A stretch of 64,000 nt of DNA, from the NCBI GenBank assembly GCA_900540985.1, contig UQIC01000009.1, positions 1-64,000 on the forward strand, in the 5' to 3' direction. A program made the position numbers and the translations under genes. The notes beneath the pieces are model-generated. The model had not been told where the DNA came from. It worked only from the letters and a program-made list of their open reading frames with translations, and did not search any database. How positions within the stretch are numbered: position 1 is the stretch's first letter; each line of letters starts with the position of its first letter. This document shows positions 38,616-48,130 of this stretch, in pieces. This stretch comes from an uncultured Collinsella sp. GTDB lineage: Bacteria > Actinomycetota > Coriobacteriia > Coriobacteriales > Coriobacteriaceae.

Positions 38616-39758
38616 GTGGTTAAGGCACTCAAGATTGAGATATTCCTGCTATGCATGATTGTTCTTATCGGGCTTGCCGCGCGAAGTCGTCGCTCCTTGT
38701 TCTCGAGCACCCTGCAGCTATTGTTTAGCATGCTTGGCTACACCTCTGCCGCGTACATATTATTCGATATGATCTGGACGCTTTCGGATGGTGCGGACGG
38801 CACGTTGGGTATTGCTGCCAACTGGATTTCCAACGCGGTTTCGTTTTCGCTCTTTGCCATCGCGTGTCTCATTTGGTTTATCTATTCCGAGACGATGCAG
38901 GGCTCTCGCCTTGTGACCTCGCGCTATAGGGTGGTGCTTGTAACGTTGCCTACGGCTCTGGTGGTCGTGCTGGCTTTTACCAGTTACTGGACGCACGCCT
39001 TGTTCTATATCGATTCGCAGGGCGTGTATCGTCGCGGCTTTGCCTATATGATCCAGCCCATTGTCAGCTACTGTTACGTTATACATACGTCCCTGCATGC
39101 GTTTGTGCAATCTCGCAGGGTCGAGAGCCTGCAGACGAAGGCTATCTATCGAACCTTGGCATTTTTCGCCATTCCGGCCCTGGTGGGCGGTACCTTTCAG
39201 ATCGTATACTCGGTGCCTGGCCTTTGTGTCGGCATAATGATTAGCATGTTGCTGCTCTATATCATCTGCCAGGAGCAACTGATCTCGACTGACCCGTTGA
39301 CTGGACTCAATAACCGCAACCGTTTTGAGACCTATATGCTGTCGCTCTTTTCAAATGTGGATCAGGCCGAAGATGTATATCTGCTTATGATGGACGCTGA
39401 CGGCTTTAAGCAGATTAACGATCGCTATGGACATGTGGAGGGCGACCATGCTCTTCAGGTTATATCCGCTGCGCTCAAAGAGGTCTGCTCGGCGTCTGGT
39501 GGCTTTATCGCACGCTACGGTGGCGATGAGTTCGTGGTGCTCCAAAAGGCAGCGGCGGAACAGGACATCATAGACCTGTGTTCGGCGATTAACGACGAGC
39601 TCGCGCGCGCCGAGGTTCCGTATCTGTTGCGGATGTCCATCGGCTACGCACGGGTTGGTGATGGCGTCGATACCTGGCAAGACTTGCTTCGCGCTGCCGA
39701 CGCGGAACTCTACCGCGTCAAGGCCGAGAAAAAGAAAGCCGGCGTTCAGATACGCTAG
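38616..39758 (+). CDS. Membrane-bound diguanylate cyclase
   Basis: The 380-residue protein has an N-terminal sensor region of about seven transmembrane helices (from IEIFLLCMIVLIGLAA to LCVGIMISMLLLYIIC) and a complete GGDEF domain starting at DPLTGLNNRNRFE, with the active-site ARYGGDEFVV near residues 299-307. It should make cyclic di-GMP from two GTP. The RxxD inhibitory site expected five residues before GGDEF is absent (GGFIARY precedes it). The GTG at 38616 after GAAGGG is preferred to a TTG at 38598. No EAL or PilZ partner is in the window. Confidence 0.88.
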   Translation: MVKALKIEIFLLCMIVLIGLAARSRRSLFSSTLQLLFSMLGYTSAAYILFDMIWTLSDGADGTLGIAANWISNAVSFSLFAIACLIWFIYSETMQGSRLVTSRYRVVLVTLPTALVVVLAFTSYWTHALFYIDSQGVYRRGFAYMIQPIVSYCYVIHTSLHAFVQSRRVESLQTKAIYRTLAFFAIPALVGGTFQIVYSVPGLCVGIMISMLLLYIICQEQLISTDPLTGLNNRNRFETYMLSLFSNVDQAEDVYLLMMDADGFKQINDRYGHVEGDHALQVISAALKEVCSASGGFIARYGGDEFVVLQKAAAEQDIIDLCSAINDELARAEVPYLLRMSIGYARVGDGVDTWQDLLRAADAELYRVKAEKKKAGVQIR

Positions 39759-39762
39759 GAAA

Positions 39763-39798
39763 AGGGGCGCACGACCGCATTGATGGTCGTGCGCCCCT
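39763..39798. terminator. Bidirectional terminator between the cyclase and EamA genes
   Basis: A 14-bp perfect stem (AGGGGCGCACGACC and its complement) with an 8-base loop lies between converging genes; AAA precedes and ATTG follows. Confidence 0.75.
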
Positions 39799-39868
39799 AT
39801 TGCGTTGGCGGGATTAGTAGCGGCTGTCGAAGATGCGCCTCGTCTTTTTCTTGGAACGAGGCAGTTCG

Positions 39869-40804
39869 CTAGGCCTTTTTGGGCTTGTTTACGATGATGA
39901 TGCCGCCGCAAACCAACAGTAGGGCAACGATGACAGTAACGGGGCTCGTGCCAGCGCCCTCGCCGAGCAGCAGCGCGCTCAGCAGCACGCCAAAGACCGG
40001 GTTCATAAACCCAAAGACCGAGACGCGGCTGACGGGGTTGACGGCAAGCAGGCGGGACCACAGCGAGTAGGCGACCGCGGAGATAAGCGCCATGTAGATG
40101 ATGAGCGCGATGGCGGGGGCGATTTCGGTGGGGGACAACGTACCGCCCATCAAAAACCCGATGGCGGTAAGGATCAGGCCGCCAACCAAAAACTGCCAGC
40201 CGGCGAGCAAGACACCGTCATGTTCGCGCGAGAAGATGCCAATGAGGCAGGTCGACAGGGCGCCCGCGACGGTGGAGGCTAGGATAAATCCCTCGCCGTC
40301 GAGCGTAAAGCCAAAGGTTCCATCCGCGCCCGAAAGGTTGACGAGCGCGACGCCGGCAAAGCCCAGCACACAGCCAAGCACCTTGGCCGTATTGAGCTTT
40401 TCGGTGCGAAATGCCAGGGCGGCAAAGAGGATTGCGAGGAAGTTGGCGCTGGCCTCGATGATGGAACTCGACATGGCGCTGGCGCGCGAGAGTCCCAGGT
40501 AGAAAAAGAAGTACTGCCCGATAGTCTGGAAGAGCGACAAGATGCAGATGGGCTTGATATCGCGCGCTTGCGGAACGAGCGGTCGGCGCTGGGCCACGCT
40601 CATGCCAACAATGACCAGCATGCCGGCAAGGGTAAAGCGCAAGCCCGCAAAGAGCAGCTGCGAGGCGCTATCGTGTGCCGGGATACCAAAGAGTGCGTAG
40701 CCGATCTTGATACAGGGAAAGGCCGATCCCCAGAGTGCACAGCAGACGAGGCAGCCCAGGATGAGTCCGGGCAGGGTGGCGAGATACGGCTTGCGGCTTT
40801 CCAT
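39869..40804 (-). CDS. EamA/DMT-superfamily transporter
   Basis: The 311-residue protein has ten predicted helices in two EamA repeats. The first repeat starts LILGCLVCCALWGSAFPCIK and includes GLSRASAMSSSIIEASANF; the second starts near FILASTVAGALSTCLIG and ends VFGFMNPVFGVLLSALLLGE. Members export amino acids, purines or metabolites; the substrate cannot be told. The ATG at 40804 follows AGGAAGGAC; the longer frame to 40846 would run into the purL terminator region. It lies downstream of purL on the same strand but a terminator separates them. Confidence 0.88.
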   Translation of the reverse strand: MESRKPYLATLPGLILGCLVCCALWGSAFPCIKIGYALFGIPAHDSASQLLFAGLRFTLAGMLVIVGMSVAQRRPLVPQARDIKPICILSLFQTIGQYFFFYLGLSRASAMSSSIIEASANFLAILFAALAFRTEKLNTAKVLGCVLGFAGVALVNLSGADGTFGFTLDGEGFILASTVAGALSTCLIGIFSREHDGVLLAGWQFLVGGLILTAIGFLMGGTLSPTEIAPAIALIIYMALISAVAYSLWSRLLAVNPVSRVSVFGFMNPVFGVLLSALLLGEGAGTSPVTVIVALLLVCGGIIIVNKPKKA

Positions 40805-40829
40805 GATGTCCTTCCTACATGCGCGAAGC

Positions 40830-40866
40830 AAAAAAGAACCCGCCACCGGATGTGCCGGTGGCGGGT
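40830..40866 (-). terminator. Rho-independent terminator of purL
   Basis: A 12-bp perfect stem (ACCCGCCACCGG with its complement) and 5-base loop is followed on the minus strand by TCTTTTTT. Confidence 0.85.
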
Positions 40867-40903
40867 GTTGTTACCCGAAGGGATTGTACCCGATGGGAAA
40901 GGT

Positions 40904-43900
40904 TTAAGCGAAGTAGGCCACGCCGCTCTCAAAGATCGGCATGAACTTATCGCCGGGGACATGCTCGGGCACGTTGCGGTACAGGTTGTCGCCGCGACGC
41001 TCGGCATGGCCCATCTTGCCCAGGACGCGGCCGTCGGGGCTCGTGATGCCCTCGATGGCGAGTGCGGAGCCGTTGGGGTTGACGGAAAGGTCCATGCTGG
41101 GCTTGCCGTTCTCGCCCACGTACTGCGTGGCGACCTGGCCGTTGGCGATCAGCTGGGCGAGCACTTCGTCATTGGCGACAAAGCGGCCCTCGCCGTGGCT
41201 GATGGCGACGGTGTAGGGGTCGTCCAGGCTGCACTGCGACAGCCACGGGGACAAGTTGGACGAGATGCGGGTGCGCACCAGACGGCTCTGGTGGCGACCG
41301 ATGGTGTTGAACGTCAACGTGGGCGCATCGGGCGTGGCGTCGACGATGTCGCCGTAGGGCACCAGGCCGAGCTTGATCAGGGCCTGGAAGCCGTTGCAGA
41401 TGCCCAGCATCAGGCCATCGCGGGCCTTGAGCAGGTCGCGGACTGCCTCGGTGACCTCGGGAGCGCGGAAGAACGCCGTGATGAACTTGGCAGAGCCGTC
41501 GGGCTCGTCGCCGCCCGAGAAGCCGCCGGGGATCATGACGATCTGGCTTGCACGGATGCGGCGGGCAAGCTCGTGGGTGCTCTCGGCGACGGCCTCGGGC
41601 GTGAGGTTGTTGATCACGAAGGCGTCGGCCTTGGCACCGGCGGCACGGAAGGCGCGGGCGCTGTCGTACTCGCAGTTGTTGCCGGGGAACACGGGGATGA
41701 TCACGCGCGGGCGGGCGATCTTGGCGCCGCCGTACACGTGGATGTCCTTGGCGCGGAAGTCGATGGTCTCGACCTCGGGGGTCTCACCGGCGCTGCGGTA
41801 GGCGAAGACGCCCTCGATGCCGCTCTCCCAGGCCTCCTGGAGCTCGGCGAGCTCGATGACCTCGGAGCCGGTGTCGATGACATAGCCCTCGACGGTGGTG
41901 CCCAGGGGCTCGAGAACAATGCCGTCGGCGACCTCGGGCAGCTCGGCGTCCTCGGCGAGCTCGACGATAAAGCTGCCATAGAACGGGGTGAAGAGGCTCT
42001 CCACGTCTACATCCTCGGCAAGCTCGATACCGATCTGGTTACCGACGCACATCTTAAAGAGGCTCTCGGCGCCGCAGCCGTAGCCGGGCGTGGAGATGGC
42101 CAGGGCGTTGCCGGTGGCAGTGAGCGCCTCGACGGCGTCAAACGCGGAGAGCAGCTGCTGAGCGTCGGGACGGTAGTCCTCGCCATAGGTAGCGGGGGCG
42201 ATGCGGACGACGCGGTGCGTGAGGCCCTTGAACTCGGGCGAGACGGCACGGGCGGCCCTGCCCACAGCGACGGCGAAGCTGATCAGGGTCGGCGGAACGT
42301 TGAGCTCGCCGGCCTCGTCCTCAAACGAACCGCTCATGGAGTCCTTGCCGCCGATGGCGCCGGCACCCAGGTCGACCTGGGCCATGAGGGCACCCAGGAC
42401 GGCAGCCATGGGCTTGCCCCAGCGCTCGGCCTCGGTGCGCAGGCGCTCGAAGTACTCCTGGAAGGAGAGGTAGGCGCGCTTGTGCTCAAAGCCGGCGGCA
42501 ACGAGCTTGGCGATGGACTCGACCACGGACAGGTAGGCGCCCGCAAACTGGTCGGCCTCCATCAGATAGGGGTTGAAGCCCCATGCCATGGCACTCGCCG
42601 TGGTGGTCTCGCCGTCCACGGGGAACTTGGCGACCATGGCCGAGCTCGGGGTGAGCTGCGTCTTGCCGCCAAAGGGCATGAGCACGGTCGCGGCGCCGAT
42701 GGTGGAGTCGAAGCGCTCAGAAAGGCCCTTGTTGGAAGCGACGTTGAGGTCGGTGACGAGCGAGGTCATGCGCTCGGCGAGCGTGGTGCCGGCCCAGCTG
42801 GGCTGCCACGCGCTGCGGGCACAGACGTGGGCGACCTGGTGCTTGGGCGCACCGTTGGAGTTGAGGAACTCGCGGGACAGATCGACGATGGCGACGCCGT
42901 TCCATGCCATGCGCATGCGCGGCTCGGCGGTAACCTCGGCGATAACGGTAGCCTCCAGGTTTTCCTCGGCGGCGTAGCCCATGAACTCCTCGACGTCACC
43001 GTCGGCGACGGCGCAAGCCATGCGCTCCTGGGACTCGGAGATAGCGAGCTCGGTGCCGTCCAGGCCGTCGTACTTCTTGGTCACGGTATCAAGGTCGACA
43101 TACAGGCCGTCGGCAAGCTCGCCCACGGCGACCGAGACACCGCCGGCGCCAAAGTCGTTGCAGCGCTTGATCAGACGGCAGGCATCGCCGCGGCGGAACA
43201 GACGCTGCAGCTTGCGCTCGACCGGGGCGTTGCCCTTCTGGACCTCGGCACCCGAGGTCTCGATGGACTCGGTGTTCTGGGTCTTGGAGGAGCCGGTGGC
43301 GCCGCCGATGCCGTCACGGCCGGTGCGGCCGCCCAGCAGGATGATCTTGTCGGTGGGGGCGGGGCACTCGCGACGAACGTGGTTTGCCGGGGTAGCGCCC
43401 ACGACGGCGCCGACCTCCATGCGCTTGGCCACGTAGCCGGGGTGATAGAGCTCGTTGACCTGGCCAGTGGCAAGTCCGATCTGGTTGCCGTAGCTGGAGT
43501 AGCCGGCGGCGGCGGTGGTTACGAGCTTGCGCTGCGGCAGCTTGCCCTCGAGCGTCTCGGACACGGGGACGGTGGGATCGCCGGCGCCGGTGACACGCAT
43601 GGCCTGGTACACGTAGCTGCGGCCCGAGAGCGGGTCGCGGATGGCGCCGCCCACGCAGGTGGCGGCACCGCCGAAGGGCTCGATCTCGGTCGGGTGGTTA
43701 TGGGTCTCGTTCTTAAAGAGGAACAGCCAGTCCTGGTCCTCGCCATCGACATCGACCTTCACCTTGACGGTGCAGGCGTTAATCTCCTCGGACTCATCGA
43801 CATCGGTCATGACGCCGGTCTTCTTAAGGTACTTAGCGCCGATGGTGCCCATGTCCATGAGGCAGACGGGCTTGGCGTCGCGGCCGAGTTCGTGGCGCAT

Positions 43901-44650
43901 CTCCATGTAGCGGTCGAAGGCTTGCTGCACCACGGCGTCGTCGATCGTCACGTCGTCCAGGACGGTGCCGAAAGTGGTGTGGCGGCAGTGGTCGGACCAA
44001 TAGGTGTCGATCACGCGGATCTCGGTGATGGTGGGGTCGCGGTCCTCATCGCGGAAGTACTGCTGGCAGAAGGCGATGTCTGCCTCGTCCATGGCAAGGC
44101 CGCGATCGGCGATAAAGGCGGCAAGGCCGGCCTCGTCGAGCTTGCGGAAGCCGTCGAGCACCTCGACGGGCTGGGGCTCGGGAGTCTCCATGTACAGCGT
44201 CTCGGGCAGGTCGAGCGAGGCGATGCGCGCCTCGACGGGGTTCACCACGTAGTGCTTGATGGCCTCGATGGCGGCTTCGTCCAGAGCGCCCGAGATGATA
44301 TAGACCTTGGCGGAGCGCACGGCGGGGCGCTCGCCCTGGCTGATGAGCTGCACGCACTCGCTGGCGGAGTCGGCGCGCTGGTCAAACTGGCCAGGCAGGA
44401 ATTCGACGGCAAAGACGGCGCCATCGCTTGCGGGGAGCTCGTCGTAGGTCACATCGACCTGGGGCTCGCTAAAGACGGTCGGCACGCAGGAGCGGAAAAG
44501 CTCCTCGTCGATGCCCTCGACGTCGTAGCGGTTGATGATCCTCAGGGCCTCGATGCCCTTGATGCCGAGAATTTCGGTCAGCTCGCCCTTGAGCTGCTGA
44601 GCCTCGACGTCGAACCCGGGTTTCTTCTCCACGTAGATACGAGAGACCAT
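40904..44650 (-). CDS. purL: Phosphoribosylformylglycinamidine synthase, single-chain
   Basis: The 1248-residue enzyme catalyses the fourth step of purine synthesis (FGAR + glutamine + ATP to FGAM). It has the fused plan: N-terminal PurS-like region, two AIR-synthase-like ATP domains (NETHNHPTEIEPFGGAATCVGG; a second one around FGGKTQLTPSSAMVA and GAIGGKDSMSGSF), and a C-terminal glutaminase domain with Cys in MLGICNGFQAL and His in AISHGEGRF. The shorter length and motifs match the clostridial/streptococcal single-chain class, rather than the 1300-residue proteobacterial one or the split PurLQS form. AGGAA precedes the ATG. Confidence 0.95.
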   Translation of the reverse strand: MVSRIYVEKKPGFDVEAQQLKGELTEILGIKGIEALRIINRYDVEGIDEELFRSCVPTVFSEPQVDVTYDELPASDGAVFAVEFLPGQFDQRADSASECVQLISQGERPAVRSAKVYIISGALDEAAIEAIKHYVVNPVEARIASLDLPETLYMETPEPQPVEVLDGFRKLDEAGLAAFIADRGLAMDEADIAFCQQYFRDEDRDPTITEIRVIDTYWSDHCRHTTFGTVLDDVTIDDAVVQQAFDRYMEMRHELGRDAKPVCLMDMGTIGAKYLKKTGVMTDVDESEEINACTVKVKVDVDGEDQDWLFLFKNETHNHPTEIEPFGGAATCVGGAIRDPLSGRSYVYQAMRVTGAGDPTVPVSETLEGKLPQRKLVTTAAAGYSSYGNQIGLATGQVNELYHPGYVAKRMEVGAVVGATPANHVRRECPAPTDKIILLGGRTGRDGIGGATGSSKTQNTESIETSGAEVQKGNAPVERKLQRLFRRGDACRLIKRCNDFGAGGVSVAVGELADGLYVDLDTVTKKYDGLDGTELAISESQERMACAVADGDVEEFMGYAAEENLEATVIAEVTAEPRMRMAWNGVAIVDLSREFLNSNGAPKHQVAHVCARSAWQPSWAGTTLAERMTSLVTDLNVASNKGLSERFDSTIGAATVLMPFGGKTQLTPSSAMVAKFPVDGETTTASAMAWGFNPYLMEADQFAGAYLSVVESIAKLVAAGFEHKRAYLSFQEYFERLRTEAERWGKPMAAVLGALMAQVDLGAGAIGGKDSMSGSFEDEAGELNVPPTLISFAVAVGRAARAVSPEFKGLTHRVVRIAPATYGEDYRPDAQQLLSAFDAVEALTATGNALAISTPGYGCGAESLFKMCVGNQIGIELAEDVDVESLFTPFYGSFIVELAEDAELPEVADGIVLEPLGTTVEGYVIDTGSEVIELAELQEAWESGIEGVFAYRSAGETPEVETIDFRAKDIHVYGGAKIARPRVIIPVFPGNNCEYDSARAFRAAGAKADAFVINNLTPEAVAESTHELARRIRASQIVMIPGGFSGGDEPDGSAKFITAFFRAPEVTEAVRDLLKARDGLMLGICNGFQALIKLGLVPYGDIVDATPDAPTLTFNTIGRHQSRLVRTRISSNLSPWLSQCSLDDPYTVAISHGEGRFVANDEVLAQLIANGQVATQYVGENGKPSMDLSVNPNGSALAIEGITSPDGRVLGKMGHAERRGDNLYRNVPEHVPGDKFMPIFESGVAYFA

Positions 44651-44834
44651 TGGTTCCTGCCTTCCTGATCGGTTGGGCGTACGGTACGGTATGCGGCAGC
44701 GGTCGGTTTACGGGACAAGCCTCGCGGTCGCCTTGAGCCACATGTTTGTAAACCTCACTATGATACGACAGCTCGCGGCGCGTTGAGGACGGCGAGGGTG
44801 CTACAGTGAAGCGCAAACAAGAGAAAGGCATCAC

Positions 44835-46397
44835 ATGGCATTCGTTTCGCTCGCCATCATCGCACTCGTGGCCTTTGCGAGTCCTTTTATCGCCTCGGCG
44901 ATTCCCGGAAAACCCGTTCCCGAGACGGTCTTTTTGCTCGTGCTCGGCGCGGTGCTGGGACCCCATATGCTCGGCGTCATCCATGTAGATGCCGAGGTCT
45001 CGCTTATGTCCGAGCTGGGCCTGGCCTTTTTGTTCCTGCTTGCCGGCTTTGAGATCGATCCCAAGAGCATCACGGGCGTCGAGGGGCGCTACGGCTTGGC
45101 GACGTGGGTCGTCACGTTTGGTATCGCCTGGCTTGCCGTGCGCTTTACCCCGTGGTTCTCGGTCAGTCATTTCGACGGTATCGCCGTGACGCTTGCCCTC
45201 ACTTCGACGGCGCTCGGCACGCTCGTGCCCATCATGCGTGAGCGCTCGCTCACCGGCACGCGCGTGGGCGACTCGATTCTCGCGTATGGCACCTGGGGTG
45301 AGCTCGGCCCTGTGCTTGCCATGTCGGTGCTGCTGTCTGCCCGCACCGGCATCCAAACGCTTGTAATCCTTGGCTTGTTTGCGGTGGTCTGCGTGTTGCT
45401 GGCCGTGGTCCCGAGCCGCTCCAAGCGCGTCGGCAGCCGCTTCTTTGCGTTTGTCGAGGAGCGCGCCGATACCACGTCGCAGACTTTCGTACGCCTGACG
45501 GTGCTCATCCTGGTCACGCTCGTGGCATTCTCGGCTGTCTTTGATCTCGACATCGTGTTGGGTTCTTTTGCCGCCGGCTTTGTCTTGCGCTACATCATCC
45601 CCGAGGGCAACCATACGCTCGAGACCAAGCTCGACGGTCTGGCCTACGGTTTTTTGATTCCGGTGTTCTTTACCGTATCGGGCGCAAAGATCGATCTGAC
45701 GGCCGTGGCGTCGCGCCCGGGTCTGCTCGTGGGCTTTATCGTGGCGTTGTTGATTATTCGTGCCGTGCCCATTCTTATTTCCATGAGCATTTGTCCTGCG
45801 ACGCGCGATGTGTCGGCGTATGGTCGCATTACCGTGGCCCTGTACTGCACCACGGCGCTGCCGATCATCGTTGCCGTTACGAGCGTTGCCGTCAACGCGG
45901 GCGCGCTGTCGCAAGATATTGCGTCGGTCATGGTTGCCGCCGGTGCCATCACGGTGTTCTTGATGCCATTGCTCGCGCAGCTCTTCTACCGCGTGGTCGA
46001 CGCCGCGCCGGTCGCCGCCGTGGCAGAAGTTGCCGAGCATCCATCCGATGCGCTCGACATTCTGCGCGCCCATCACGATTTGGCGAGCCTGCTCGCACGT
46101 GAGCACGAGCTGCTGACTTCGCATGGCCATGGTCGCGTATTCGAGGGCTTGCCTACGCTCGATACGATTGCCGAGCGTCTTTCCGCCGAGGCGGCGAGCG
46201 GCCATATCGATGCCCGTATTGTGGACGCGGCACATCTTCTTGCCGATAAGACCTATGGAGACGAGGTTGACCCGTCCGAGCTGACTCCGCGCGAGCGTCG
46301 CCGCCTGGAGCGCGCCAAGCTCGCCGTGCGCGAATACCGCCGCCGCATGCTGGAGCTCTATGCAAGAGAAGAAGCCGAGGACGACGACGGCAGGTAG
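44835..46397 (+). CDS. CPA2-type cation:proton antiporter
   Basis: The 520-residue protein has 12-13 predicted helices over residues 1-400 in the Na+/H+ exchanger fold: PETVFLLVLGAVLGPHMLG, LGLAFLFLLAGFEID, LTSTALGTLVPIMRE and FDLDIVLGSFAAGFVLRY. The cytosolic C-terminal 120 residues (HPSDALDILRAHHDLASLLA, then a basic ERRRLERAKLAVREYRRRM helix) are not a recognised TrkA domain. It exchanges Na+ or K+ for protons; ion choice is unknown. GAAAGG precedes the ATG. Tandem dyads and a bidirectional terminator separate it from the converging hom gene. Confidence 0.88.
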   Translation: MAFVSLAIIALVAFASPFIASAIPGKPVPETVFLLVLGAVLGPHMLGVIHVDAEVSLMSELGLAFLFLLAGFEIDPKSITGVEGRYGLATWVVTFGIAWLAVRFTPWFSVSHFDGIAVTLALTSTALGTLVPIMRERSLTGTRVGDSILAYGTWGELGPVLAMSVLLSARTGIQTLVILGLFAVVCVLLAVVPSRSKRVGSRFFAFVEERADTTSQTFVRLTVLILVTLVAFSAVFDLDIVLGSFAAGFVLRYIIPEGNHTLETKLDGLAYGFLIPVFFTVSGAKIDLTAVASRPGLLVGFIVALLIIRAVPILISMSICPATRDVSAYGRITVALYCTTALPIIVAVTSVAVNAGALSQDIASVMVAAGAITVFLMPLLAQLFYRVVDAAPVAAVAEVAEHPSDALDILRAHHDLASLLAREHELLTSHGHGRVFEGLPTLDTIAERLSAEAASGHIDARIVDAAHLLADKTYGDEVDPSELTPRERRRLERAKLAVREYRRRMLELYAREEAEDDDGR

Positions 46398-46410
46398 TCA
46401 ACGCCGCCGT

Positions 46411-46585
46411 GGAAAATGCATCCCGGAGTTGGCGTCCAGAGTGGGACGCGATTTTCGCGAGAGGCCCGTTACGGAAAGCGTGTCCCAGAATCCGCGTCCA
46501 GAATGGGACATAGTTTCCGAAAGAAGGCCCTGAGGGAAGCTGCGCCCCGTTTTGAGCTGAAATACCGGGACGTAGTTTCCCTTAC
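46411..46585. repeat. Tandem 62-bp dyad repeats (two full units and one partial)
   Basis: Unit A is at 46411-46472, unit B at 46473-46534 (both 62 bp) and a partial unit C at 46535-46585. Units share GGAAA near the start, GCGTCCAGA and TGGGAC in the middle and GGCCC near the end. Unit B forms an inverted repeat: GGAAAGCGTGTCCC can pair with GGGACATAGTTTCC. No coding frame is supported. The string CATAGTTT recurs at 15877-15884. Confidence 0.8.
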
Positions 46586-46594
46586 AAACAAAAC

Positions 46595-46633
46595 AAGGCG
46601 CGCTGCCTGCAGTTGATGCAGACGGCGCGCCTT
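46595..46633. terminator. Bidirectional terminator between the antiporter and hom
   Basis: AAGGCGCGC (46595-46603) pairs with GCGCGCCTT (46625-46633), enclosing CTGCA/TGCAG. TTTT follows on the plus strand and a T-rich tail (TTGTTTTGTTTG) on the minus strand. Confidence 0.75.
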
Positions 46634-46668
46634 TTGCGTTGAGCTTCGTTGAGGTTCGAAGTAGTGGA

Positions 46669-48012
46669 CTAGTTGGCCATGACGCCTTCGGTCCAAGCCT
46701 CAACGTCCTCGATGCGCAGGACGTTGGCGACCTCGGCCACGCAGTCGACGCTGGCAAGCTCGGCGGCGGCAGCCTGGACGTCCTTCTCGAGCGCGCGATG
46801 CGTCAGGAAGATGACCGAGCAGGCATCGTTGACGCCCGACTTGCCGTCCTCGACCTGGTTGATGAGCGAGATCGAGATGTTGTGCTTGGCAAAGATGTCG
46901 ACCGTCTCGGACAGGGCGCCCACGCGGTCGGCGACCTTCAGGCGCACATAGTACTTGGTCTGGAGCTCGTCCATGGGCTTAAAGGCGAGGTTGTGACCAT
47001 AGGGCTCAATCTCGGGCAGCGGAGCCACGCCGCGGCTGATCTGCTCGGAGAGCGACAGGATGTCGCCCACGACGGCGCTCGCGGTGGGGAAGGAGCCTGC
47101 GCCGGCACCGTAGAACATGGTCTCGCCCACGGCGTCGCCTACCACGTAGACAGCGTTCATGGCGCCGTTGACCTTGGCAAGCATGTGGTCGGCGGGGATC
47201 AGCGTGGGATGCACGCGGACGTCGACGCCGGCTTCGGTGTTGCGTGCGATACCCAACAGCTTAATGGTGTAGCCGAGCTCGCGGGCCTGGGCGATGTCCT
47301 CGGCGCCGATGGTACGGATACCCTGTTGGTACACATCGTCGGTGGTAACGCGGGTGCCAAAGCCGATGGAGGCGAGGATCGCCGTCTTGCTGGCGGCATC
47401 GAAGCCGTCGACGTCGGCGGACGGGTCGGCCTCGGCATAGCCCTTTGCCTGGGCGTCGGCGAGCACGTCAGCGTAATCGGCGCCCTCGGCGTCCATGCGC
47501 GACAGGATGTAGTTGGTGGTGCCGTTGAGAATGCCAGCGATGGTCAGGATCTTGTTGCCCACCAGGTCGTGCTCGAGCGTGCTGACAATGGGGATGCCAC
47601 CGCCGCAGCTGGCCTCGCACTTAATCTGCACGCCGCACGCGCGCGCCTTCTCGGCGAGCGTCTCGACATGACGGCCCAGCAGGGCCTTGTTGGCAGAGAC
47701 GACGTGCTTGCCGTTCTCGAAGGCGGTGGTGAAGATTTCGGTCGCGGGGTGCTCGCCGCCGATGAGCTCGACGACGATATCGACGGCGGGGTCGGTGACG
47801 ACGTCGTGCCAGTCGCTCGTAAAGGCCTCGCGCTCAATACCGGCAGCTTCGGCCTGCTCCCAGGCAAGCGCGCAGGCGCGGGTCAGCTTAAGGTCGATGC
47901 CGTAGGCGGCCAGGTACTCATCGTGGTGGCTCTTGATCAGACGGGCCACGCCGCCGCCGACGGTTCCAAGACCGATCAGACCGACGTTCACGGTGCGCAG
48001 GGGTTCGCTCAT
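46669..48012 (-). CDS. hom: Homoserine dehydrogenase with C-terminal ACT domain
   Basis: The 447-residue enzyme reduces aspartate semialdehyde to homoserine with NAD(P)H, leading to threonine, methionine and isoleucine. Domains in order: nucleotide-binding (VGLIGLGTVGGGVARL), catalytic (GGGIPIVSTLEHDL, GILNGTTNYILSRM, YAEADPSADVDGFDAASK, with the conserved Lys and Glu/Asp residues) and a C-terminal ACT domain (YYVRLKVADRVGALSETVDIF) for feedback control by threonine. AAGGAG precedes the ATG. It stands alone, divergent from the branched-chain transporter operon. No thrB/thrC is in the window. Confidence 0.96.
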   Translation of the reverse strand: MSEPLRTVNVGLIGLGTVGGGVARLIKSHHDEYLAAYGIDLKLTRACALAWEQAEAAGIEREAFTSDWHDVVTDPAVDIVVELIGGEHPATEIFTTAFENGKHVVSANKALLGRHVETLAEKARACGVQIKCEASCGGGIPIVSTLEHDLVGNKILTIAGILNGTTNYILSRMDAEGADYADVLADAQAKGYAEADPSADVDGFDAASKTAILASIGFGTRVTTDDVYQQGIRTIGAEDIAQARELGYTIKLLGIARNTEAGVDVRVHPTLIPADHMLAKVNGAMNAVYVVGDAVGETMFYGAGAGSFPTASAVVGDILSLSEQISRGVAPLPEIEPYGHNLAFKPMDELQTKYYVRLKVADRVGALSETVDIFAKHNISISLINQVEDGKSGVNDACSVIFLTHRALEKDVQAAAAELASVDCVAEVANVLRIEDVEAWTEGVMAN

Positions 48013-48130
48013 AGATAGCTCCTTCGTGCATCTTATGGATGGATTAACCGCTTAAAGGTTGAGTGCATTCTAGCGTGAACCGAGGGCGCGTGCTCGCCAG
48101 GCAACAGGAGTCGCACAAAACGGCACCCCC

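Noticed and set aside
38609..38640. A tRNA-like D-arm string (GGCGTCTAGTGGTTAAGGCA)
   Set aside because: No anticodon stem, T-arm with GTTCGA or acceptor pairing follows; it is the leader and first codons of the diguanylate cyclase gene.
40568..44668. A 1366-codon open frame on the plus strand opposite purL
   Set aside because: It is an antisense shadow created by the high-GC codon pattern of purL, whose product is fully recognisable. The translated sequence is low-complexity Gly/Ala/Leu/Asp/Val without any domain.
44469..46235. A 588-codon minus-strand frame across the purL start and the antiporter
   Set aside because: It runs antisense to the antiporter and into the purL region out of frame; composition is not protein-like.
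46398..46640. Possible CRISPR-like array because of 62-bp periodicity
   Set aside because: The whole unit is repeated and diverged, with no conserved repeat separated by unique spacers, and no cas genes are nearby.
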